The notes under the pieces: generated by a model
The model's database searches: none
Told to the model about the DNA's origin: nothing
What the model saw: only the letters and a program-made list of their open reading frames with translations
Translations under genes and position numbers: made by a program
Source: Delphinus delphis
Lineage: Eukaryota > Chordata > Mammalia > Artiodactyla > Delphinidae
DNA length: 64,000 nucleotides
Assembly (NCBI RefSeq): GCF_949987515.2
Contig: NC_082694.2
Coordinates: 64,726,080 to 64,790,079 of the forward strand
Direction of reading: 5' to 3'
Part shown: positions 59,466-64,000 of the stretch, piece by piece
Layout of the letters: the number at the start of each line of letters is the position of its first letter
Numbering within the stretch: position 1 is the stretch's first letter

Positions 59466-61080
59466 AAATGGAATACATAAAAATGTTATCAATTTATTAG
59501 ATAATAATAGTTTCACTTGAATTGGCCTTATATTTTATCTCAAATGGCATATTATATTTCCATATTTTATTTTTAAAATTTTTATTGAGTTATAATTACC
59601 ACACAATATCACATGTATTTCCATTGCTTCTTTTTCACGTTTTTAGTTTCAATCACTTTTAGTTCCTGTCAAATTAATTTATAAATCTTAATTAATAAAA
59701 CATTCTATTCTGGAAAACCTAAATAAAAATAAAACCTTTTAGTAAGGACAAATTTCTAAAAATATTTTCATATTCTAAATGTTTGCTCTGATTTCAAAAT
59801 CTCTAATGAAGAAAATATACAAGGCTTGATAAGATTTCCAAATTACCTTTGTAGTTCTAGCACTACAGGCTGCCACTGAAACCAAAATATAATTCCAATT
59901 ATCATTATCACAATTCTAAGCTCTTCATATATTATTTAACTTTCTCAGAAAAATTTTACCTTTATTTGCTATCACAAATTTACGATAGTAAATATATAGT
60001 TTACTGGGAAAATACTTAAAAGTGATTCATTTATTTACATCTTTATTACATCATTTGGAGATATTTGAATTTAGTGTCTTTGGGCCAAGTTAAAACATCT
60101 GGAAATCTTTCTAAAACTTTGGCTAAATTTCCAGATTTTTCCCCTAGCATTCCATAGTACTGGCTGTTCAAAACCCAGTAAAATTTCTATACAGTTTTTA
60201 TTGGAATCATTTCACTTGAATGCCTGTAATAAATTTTGATATCTTCCCCCAGATGTTACTTTTAGCTCCACAGCATCTAAATCTTATTTTGCCTTTTAAG
60301 TAAATTAAGACACTTTTATGTGTAACAATTGAAACTGTGCAATAACGACTGAAGTTTTTCTTTCCTGTTTTTGTCAGATACGTTTTATAAGACCATAAAT
60401 CTAAATTGCAATAAGTCTGTATTAATGTTTTGTTAAACGTTTCATGCCTAAAAGTCTTTTGATTATACTTAACATTAACAACATAGTAGATGGTGTTAAC
60501 AATTTGAATGGTATTTAAAAATATTTTTTGTTTGATCAGTTGAAACTCTTAGGTGAAATTCTCAGAAGTCATTATTTCAAATTCTTTATTGTTGAAAATG
60601 ATTTATGATTATCCTTTTCTTTTCTCACTGATGATTGCAAATCTTTGTTTGAACCATGAGCTTTAAGTGAACATGATGGCTTTTTGGATGAAATATTAGT
60701 TTAGCACTTTCAACACTACAATTTTGAAGAGTGTCTGCATTCGACATTCACGTCACTTGCAATGTCATGTTTTCATTTCAGAAATGAAAATCATTTGTTT
60801 TATTTTATATTAATTCTAACACAATATCAAAAGACATTTCAGGACGTTTTAAGAAATGTTCCAAGCTATAGTTCATTATCATGTTCTTCCACAGTTTTAG
60901 AATATGAATATTTAAAGCATTTAAAAGGAATGTTAAGAAGCTTAACAACACTTTGCTAACACTCATTCTGGGTGTTTTTTTCTCTCTCCAATTTACAACT
61001 TTTAACTCAAACACAATACCTTTACAGAAAGGTGTACATGTAAAGGTGTACATGTTACATGGTGTACATGTAACAACAGC
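59466..61080. other. Intergenic, nothing identified
   Basis: Very AT-rich DNA without recognisable genes. The three GTACATG-containing repeats at about 61032-61072 are a tiny local duplication. Confidence 0.5.
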
Positions 61081-61084
61081 TTGA

Positions 61085-61430
61085 TAAATTTTCATAAATT
61101 GAACACACCCATATGATTAGCACCCAGATAAAGAAATAGAACATACCAACATCCCAGAAGCCCCAATACCCATACCTTCTCTGTTATTTCCTTCCCACTC
61201 AAGAGTAACCAACAGCCTGTTTTTGTACATTACATAAATAGAATCATAAAGTACGTATTTTTTTGTGTATGGTTTCTGTTGCTCAACATTAGGTTTTTGA
61301 GATCATCCGTAATCTTACACGTAGTTATACATCTTTCAATCTTATTGTAGTCTATTGTGCGACAACACCATAATTTGTCCATTTGGGTTGTTCCCAGGTT
61401 TGGATATTACTAATGGCACTGCTATGAACA
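61085..61430 (-). mobile_element. Antisense old L1 3' fragment
   Basis: GATTAGCACCCAGATAAAGA, AAGAGTAACCAACAGCCTGT and AATTTGTCCATTTGGGTTGT on the plus strand are complement landmarks of old L1. Confidence 0.65.
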
Positions 61431-61437
61431 CTCACTG

Positions 61438-61592
61438 CTCTGACCAATACAATAGCTACTAGCCAAATGTAGCTCTTTAAGTTTGAATAAAATTAAACTG
61501 AAAATCACTTCCTCAGTTGCACTAACCACATTTCAAGTGCTCAATAGTTATGTGGCTAGTAGCTACTGTATGGACAGCACAGAATAGAGCAC
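61438..61592 (+). repeat. MER3-like hAT fragment
   Basis: CTCTGACCAATACAATAGCT at one side and ATGTGGCTAGTAGCTACTGT followed by TGGACAGCACAGA at the other are imperfect inverted ends. The core CCACATTTCAAGTGCTCAAT is typical of this group. The name is from memory. Confidence 0.6.
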
Positions 61593-62225
61593 TCGCATCA
61601 CTGCAGCAAGTTCCATTGCACAGTGAATTCACGTGTTGGTGAACATATGAAACTGCTGGGTCAAAAGCTATGCATATGTTCAACACTGACAGCAGATACT
61701 GTCAAATAGTTTTGGGGTGTTCATTATTATTTTGTTATAAATTCTTCTATTTTAAAATATTAAACCACTGTATTTACTTTTCACCTAAGAATTACAATGC
61801 GCTAAAACAGTAAAACCAAATAAAAAATTAAACTATTTAGGAGCAGTAACAACTGTTAGAACATGGAATGATTCGTAGGTAACGCACAAGGCAGTGACAT
61901 TATTTACTATTATTTACTATAATTTACACAGGCCAAGCTAACAGATGTTGCAAATGTTTCTCAGATGTCATTACAACAAAAGGTCTGTTATCAATGGCTG
62001 TCACAGAAGAACTAATGAACTTATCTTAGAATTTACACAATCTATTTATTTTAGTGCTATGACAGTTACAGTAATACTATTTACCACTGGTACAAATTTC
62101 AGTACTTTAACTGAGACAGCTATGCTGGTGTCTATCAGCTAAATATCAGATCTGCTCATAATCCCAACCAATTAACACTGCATATTATCAATCTTTTAAA
62201 GTTTTGGCAAACGGAGGGCCAATGT
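61593..62225. other. Intergenic, nothing identified
   Basis: AT-rich. The first 100 bp may continue an old L1. No gene is seen. Confidence 0.4.
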
Positions 62226-62720
62226 TGTTGTCTAAACTGTATTTAACCATGAATTTGTGCACCTGTACATATATATGTTGGTCTTTATCATTTCTCCTCT
62301 CTTGAGGTGCTCATTTATATTCCTTGTCCATTTTATCAATTTATACTTTTACTATTATATATTATATACTGTATGATTGCCCATGTATATCCTTTGCCCA
62401 TTTAAAATTACTAATTTGCAAATGTTCTTTTTATATTAAGGAAATTAGCCTTTTGTCTACATGTCTTACAAATATTTCCCTCCAATTTGTAGTTCATCTT
62501 TTTCCTATAGAATTGTTTTAAATGATATGTAATCAAGTTTCTTAATCTCTTTTTTGGCTTTTGTATTTTATGTCATGCTTTGAGAGCCTTACCTTCTCAG
62601 AGTATATGAAAAATTCTTTTTTTCTGACTTTGTTTTTAAAATATTTGATATATCTGTAATTTACTTTGGCATAAGAAGTACAGATCTAGCCTTGTATTTT
62701 TCTAAGTGGCCTATAATATT
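62226..62720 (-). mobile_element. Antisense old L1 ORF2 sequence
   Basis: TTGCAAATGTTCTTTTTATA, TTAGCCTTTTGTCTACATGT and CCTCCAATTTGTAGTTCATC resemble the complement of L1 ORF2 also seen at 21.5 kb. Confidence 0.55.
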
Positions 62721-62739
62721 TTTGTTAGACACTGCTAGT

Positions 62740-63060
62740 TACCTACCTGGCATCCATTCTTCCTTACTAACACAATGTGACTTTGTTTAGGGCAGCAACT
62801 GTGCCCAGCTTAAAATACTTTCCCAGACTCTCTTGCAGCAAGGGGTGGCCAAGTGATTCAGATCTGTCCTGAGCTATAAGGGGAAGTCACTGAATGTGGC
62901 TTCCAGACAGATTTTTAAATAAAGGCAATTTTGACTGACATGCTCCATTTGACCTTCACCTTTCTTCCTGCTTAGAGGTGAAGCAGCTATCTTGAGACAA
63001 GGATGAAAGCCGCTCACCAAAAATGGCAGAGTAAAAAGATAAAAGGAGCCTGAGTCCTTG
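62740..63060 (+). repeat. Old LTR-like interspersed repeat
   Basis: CCCAGACTCTCTTGCAGCAA, GGGTGGCCAAGTGATTCAGA, and AAATGGCAGAGTAAAAAGAT with GAGCCTGAGTCCTTGATGAC match the family also suspected at 9.8 kb. Unnamed. Confidence 0.45.
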
Positions 63061-63473
63061 ATGACATTAAGCTGCCATATTAGTCCTGTATTATACACTC
63101 TTGGATTACTTATGAGAAAAATAAGCTCCTATTTACTGAAGCCATTGATCATAGGGTTGTTTCTTGCAAACAAATACATTCTTATTGATGCAATATCTCA
63201 CTTATTTAATAATCCATCTTTTTATACCAATTTGGCACGCTACCTCTAACTTCTAACATACTAACTTCCTATATATAATTGAGTATGTTTCTGGAAACCC
63301 TCGTTTCATTGATGTAAATGACTTCAGCTTAATAGCTACTATTTACTAAATACTAGGCTGATTCTATATGCTTTATATTAACTAGATCGCTTAAACCTCA
63401 CAACAGCCCTTTGAACCTTAATTATTTAATATTAATGTGTAGCACTTGTAAGCCTAGAGCTAATAGTGGATTT

Positions 63474-63685
63474 GTGTGTGTGTGTGTGTGTGTGTGGTAC
63501 GTGGGCCTCTCACTGTTGTGGCCTCTCCCGTTGCAGAGCACAGGCTCCAGACGCGCAGGATCAGCGGCCACGGCTCACGGGCCCAGCCGCTCCGCGGCAT
63601 GTGGGATCTTCCCGGACCGGGGCACGAACCCGTGTCCCCTGCATCGGCAGGCGGACTCTCAACCACTGCGCCACCAGGGAAGCCC
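63474..63685 (-). repeat. Young short CHR SINE with a (CA)n tail
   Basis: The minus-strand copy ends at the right in CCACCAGGGAAGCCC. At the left its tail is (TG)n instead of poly(T). AATAGTGGATTT is repeated exactly at 63462-63473 and 63686-63697. Frames on both strands here are SINE. Confidence 0.95.
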
Positions 63686-63814
63686 AATAGTGGATTTTTA
63701 AAAGTGGAATGGAAAAGATCAAAAAGTAAAGAGAAAGAAAGGGTGTTTCAATAATCTATATGATGGATTAGAGCTGAAGGCAACTATCTATGTTGCTCTC
63801 TTAACTGGCAACAC

Positions 63815-64000
63815 TGTTGTTCCACATTGTAATGGAAAGAGCACTAGACTTAGGGTTTGAAGACATAAGCTCTTATTCCAACTCTGCCGGTCAACAGTGT
63901 TACTTTAGACAAGCCTTCCTTAGGCTTTACTTTCCTCATGTGTATAGTGACGTATGATTACACTCATTAGTGATCTCTAGAGTTTTGCCTAACTCTAACA
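63815..64000 (-). repeat. MIR-like fragment
   Basis: GTAATGGAAAGAGCACTAGA, CCAACTCTGCCGGTCAACAG and GGCTTTACTTTCCTCATGTG are MIR landmarks. It runs to the window edge. Confidence 0.6.

Overview
This is a stretch of mammalian nuclear DNA, most probably from a cetacean. The main evidence is about twenty-two copies of the tRNA(Glu)-related CHR SINE family, which belongs to whales, hippos and ruminants. Several are the short form of about 200 bp that I associate with cetaceans, and some still have near-perfect target-site duplications. L1 tails of the cetartiodactyl type and a palindromic mariner relic agree with this.

One protein-coding gene is recognisable: the 5' end of BIRC6 (BRUCE/Apollon), on the minus strand. 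Its first four coding exons lie at 34410-34170, 10479-10298, 8206-8069 and 1760-1567. All have consensus splice sites and compatible phases, and they read continuously as the N-terminal region (about 251 residues) that precedes the BIR domain. The BIR domain and the rest of the very large protein, including the C-terminal UBC domain, lie beyond position 1. The exon 1 region sits in a CpG island (about 33290-35070) with ETS, NRF1-like and GC-box motifs. The start codon lies in a perfect TISU/YY1-type element.

Layout: 1-1566 is BIRC6 intron 4 with an inverted SINE pair. 1761-8068 is intron 3, with a decayed endogenous-retrovirus pol relic at about 2900-6250. 8207-10297 is intron 2. 10480-34169 is the 23.7-kb intron 1, full of SINEs, L1s nested in L1s, a mariner hairpin and microsatellites. 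34500-35070 is the promoter side of the CpG island. From there to 64000 I find no gene. This is intergenic DNA upstream of BIRC6, filled with L1 fragments, SINEs, a Tigger1 DNA transposon, MER5A/MER58-type hAT fragments, MIRs and unassigned AT-rich sequence.

There is no CRISPR array, operon, phage or other unusual gene system here. The observations most worth a second look are the BIRC6 start region (a TISU start combined with a one-base frame loss in the annotated N-terminal extension), a perfect 28-bp-arm mariner hairpin next to a Z-DNA-prone repeat, and the tail-to-tail SINE pair in intron 4. Names of repeat families are from memory of their consensus sequences and were not computed.
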